From positions 1-64,000 of the forward strand of contig JBGAKG010000021.1 of the NCBI GenBank assembly GCA_044224495.1: 64,000 nt of DNA, written 5' to 3'. The notes beneath the pieces were generated by a model, which saw nothing but the letters and a program-made list of their open reading frames with translations, had not been told where the DNA came from and made no database searches. The translations under genes were made by a program, and so were the position numbers. Numbering within the stretch: position 1 is the first letter of the stretch; each line of letters opens with the position of its first letter. Below are positions 62,173 through 64,000 of the stretch, piece after piece. This DNA is from JBGAKG01 sp044224495 (GTDB lineage: Bacteria; Myxococcota_A; Polyangia; Polyangiales; Polyangiaceae).

Positions 62173-63132
62173 CTAGCGGGGTCCGTACTTCGGCCGCTTG
62201 TCTTCGGGCATCGCCAGGTAGTGCCGGTACGCGTACGTCGGATCGTGCCGCTTCCCCTCGCGCGCACACTGGATGACGAGCTTCGCCATCTGGTCGACCA
62301 CGATGTGGAAGTGCTTCGGCAGGATCGAGTGGATGTCGAAGTCCGGCGCCGGGTTCGTGAAGTCGATCGCGTACGGCACGCCGTCCTTGATCGCGAACTC
62401 GACCGAGTTCATGTCGTAGCCCAGCGCGTGGTTGATCGCGTACGCCCCGTCGAGCACCTTCTGCTCGACCGCCTTGGGGAGGAAGGGCCGGTCGTTCTCG
62501 ATGTAGCAGCGCCGCTTCGGGTCGTACTGGATCGGCAGGATGAACTCCTTGCCGATGCAGATGCAGCGCACGTACTCGTCGAAGTCGATGAACTCCTGCA
62601 GGTTCATCACGAGCTCGGCGGAGTCGTCGTACGCCGCCATCAGCTCTTGCGGATTGTTCACCTTCGTCACGTTCTTCCAGCCGCCGCCATCGGCCGGCTT
62701 CATGAACGCGGGGAAGCCCACGTAGTCGAACACACCCTGCCAATCGAGCGGGAACTGGAGGTTCCGGAGCGAGCGGTTCGGATCGATCGACTTCGAGTAC
62801 CGCTTCGACGGCAGCGTCACCGTGCGCGGCACGGCGACACCGATCTTCGCCGCGAGCGCGAACCCGAACGCCTTGTCGTCCGAGCTCCACCAGAGCGGAT
62901 CGTTGATGACGTAGGTACCAGCGAGCGCGGCCTGCTTCAGGAAGAAGCGGTAGAAGGGGACCTCGTGGCTGAGGCGATCCACGATGACGCGGTGGGTGGG
63001 CTCGTAGCGCTCCCGCACGTCCCCGATCTTCATGATCTCGGCGTGGAAGCCCGGCGTTTCGTTGACCTTGGCGATGAAGGCCGGAGGAAACGTGTTCTCC
63101 CAGCCGACGATGATCCCGATCCGTTCCGTCAT
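62173..63132 (-). CDS. ATP-grasp ligase, paralogue 2
   Basis: 319 residues. Same architecture as the gene at 54421-55380: IIVGWENTFPPAF, VDRLSHEVPFYRFFLKQAAL, VAVPRTVTLPSKRY, PAFMKPADGGGWKNV (ATP-binding Lys and Gly loop), then ALGYDMNSVEFAIKDGVPY and AIDFTNPAPDFD. The shared phrases across the full length show that both come from one duplication. The C-terminal 20 residues differ. It likely ligates a different acceptor or donor from paralogue 1. It follows the amidotransferase gene by 38 bases, and a shared transcript is probable. Confidence 0.88.
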   Translation of the reverse strand: MTERIGIIVGWENTFPPAFIAKVNETPGFHAEIMKIGDVRERYEPTHRVIVDRLSHEVPFYRFFLKQAALAGTYVINDPLWWSSDDKAFGFALAAKIGVAVPRTVTLPSKRYSKSIDPNRSLRNLQFPLDWQGVFDYVGFPAFMKPADGGGWKNVTKVNNPQELMAAYDDSAELVMNLQEFIDFDEYVRCICIGKEFILPIQYDPKRRCYIENDRPFLPKAVEQKVLDGAYAINHALGYDMNSVEFAIKDGVPYAIDFTNPAPDFDIHSILPKHFHIVVDQMAKLVIQCAREGKRHDPTYAYRHYLAMPEDKRPKYGPR

Positions 63133-63170
63133 GGAACGCGACGTTAGCAGATCACGTCGAGCGCAACGCG

Positions 63171-64000
63171 TCAGACTGCGACGTCGAACTCGCGCATGTC
63201 GCCCTGGACCGGCGCGTCGAGCGTCTTCCAGCCGCGCTCTTCCGAGAGCGCGTTGAAGCGGTGCGTGAGCCAGCCGGGGATCAGGAGCGCGAACGTCTTC
63301 GCGAGACGCTCGGGGTTCCCCAAGCTGGTCTTCATCTTCTCGAGGAGCGTCTCGCCGTAGGCGATGCGGAGCGCATCCTGGCTCTCCGGCTTCTCGACCC
63401 ACGCCATGACGCCCGGCTTGTCGGCCTCGGGGTGGAACTGCGTGCCCTCGATGCCGGGCGCGAAGCGGAGCGCGAGGAGCGCATCGCCCTTGTACTTGTG
63501 CTGCGGGTGCGACGCGTGGGTCTCGGTCGCGTACACCTCCCCCGCGAGCTCCTTCAGCCGCTTGGCGTCGAGGTCGATCGCCTCCCAGTTGCGGTGCTCC
63601 CAACAGAAGAGCCGATAGCCGAACGGCGCGAGGAAGTCGGCGCGCTCGCCCGCCTCCGTCATGTACGCGGTCATCAGCCCGAACTTCTTCGTCGCGCGCT
63701 GCTCCATCGTCGCGACGCCGAGGTGCAGCACCGCCAGCTGGAACGAATGGCACACGAGGAGCGCCTTCGGAGAGGTCGTCGGCGCCTTGTGGTTCTTCTC
63801 GATGATCTGGTCGAGGAACTTCCGGTAGCCCGTGCACCACGCGGCGTCGAAGCCGTCGTACGGGGAGCCAGGCCCGCCGCTCGAGAGCAGGAGATCGGTG
63901 TCTCCCGGTGGCAGCTCGCCGAGGTTGCGCGGCTGGACGTGGGTGAAGATCACCTCCACGCCGGGGTTCCGCTCACGCACGCGCTGCCCGAACGCGTCGA
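63171..64000 (-). CDS. Class I glutamine amidotransferase, 5' end outside the window
   Basis: 276 residues are visible and the frame stays open to the window edge, where DAFGQRVRERN reads like interior protein, so the start lies beyond 64000. Family signs: LLLSSGGPGSPYDGF (first loop), LLVCHSFQLAVLHL with the nucleophile Cys, and GTQFHPEADKPG with the His-Glu pair. This subunit releases ammonia from glutamine and passes it to a partner. The neighbouring ATP-grasp gene, 38 bases downstream, is the natural acceptor, which would make an amide. Compared with known families it is closest to the GMP-synthase-like/uncharacterised GATase group. Confidence 0.9.
   Translation of the reverse strand, partial: DAFGQRVRERNPGVEVIFTHVQPRNLGELPPGDTDLLLSSGGPGSPYDGFDAAWCTGYRKFLDQIIEKNHKAPTTSPKALLVCHSFQLAVLHLGVATMEQRATKKFGLMTAYMTEAGERADFLAPFGYRLFCWEHRNWEAIDLDAKRLKELAGEVYATETHASHPQHKYKGDALLALRFAPGIEGTQFHPEADKPGVMAWVEKPESQDALRIAYGETLLEKMKTSLGNPERLAKTFALLIPGWLTHRFNALSEERGWKTLDAPVQGDMREFDVAV

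Noticed and set aside
61692..62276. 194-codon + strand frame in the long gap
   Set aside because: No motif, Ser/Arg/Ala-rich composition, overlaps the real ATP-grasp gene end; third-position bases do not favour G/C.

Overview
The window is GC-rich (about 70% by eye) and densely packed. Genes run in short same-strand trains in which stop and start codons overlap as ATGA or GTGA. It holds many secreted lipoproteins with Asp/Ala-rich spacers, Hanks-type Ser/Thr kinases, PEGA/TPR proteins and a kinase fused to a sigma-54 activator. Together these point to a myxobacterium (Myxococcota, probably the Polyangia/Sorangiineae side). This is inferred from gene content, since no rRNA is present. I see no CRISPR array, phage or intact insertion sequence. 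One tRNA (Ala, GGC) is present.

Layout. 1-131: short direct repeats. 132-2360: minus-strand metzincin-like protease, SecD-head lipoprotein and ChaN-like lipoprotein. 2404-6478: metallophosphoesterase, tryptophan 2,3-dioxygenase, fibrinogen-domain lipoprotein and EEP-family phosphatase/nuclease. 6482-12898: six-gene minus-strand train with a Ser/Thr kinase coupled to a TPR-PEGA protein and a lipoprotein. 13186-15337: SH3b-NlpC/P60-like lipoprotein and phospholipase D-like lipoprotein. 15344-20640: esterase, two related lipoproteins and a membrane sulfatase-family enzyme. 20737-25775: membrane proteins, a BrkB-like protein, a zinc-ribbon membrane protein and a beta-CASP nuclease. 25804-31162: three translationally coupled genes of unknown function with Glu/Asp-rich tracts (beta-propeller, HEAT-like, MORN/SMI1-like). 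31372-37036: envelope train (HEAT-repeat protein, vWA lipoprotein, beta-barrel-like lipoprotein, hydrolase). 37195-40355: CBS protein, Rieske protein and a cytochrome b fused to two cytochrome c domains. 40857-47180: kinase/GAF/sigma-54 activator fusion and a DUF4132 protein. 47201-51979: gamma carbonic anhydrase, isochorismatase-like lipoprotein, oxidoreductase, divergent LysR regulator and phytoene desaturase-like enzyme. 52141: tRNA-Ala. 53657-64000: a scattered set of amidoligase genes.

How the genes may work together. The 3' end is the best candidate for an uncharacterised pathway. It has two paralogous 319-residue ATP-grasp ligases, a third ATP-grasp-like protein, a GCS2-type carboxylate-amine ligase, a class I glutamine amidotransferase and an alpha/beta hydrolase. 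That is a full kit for building, aminating and cleaving small peptide or amide products, but no product is known. The second candidate is the coupled triplet at 25804-31162, whose 15-bp tandem repeat encodes an acidic tail and also lies directly in front of the next gene's start codon. The Rieske/cytochrome b/cytochrome c unit is a compact, non-standard bc-type complex. Other genes are mostly envelope lipoproteins, signalling proteins and individual metabolic enzymes.

Start codons were chosen from signal peptides, overlaps with neighbours and family N-termini. Domain calls come from reading motifs, not from database searches.
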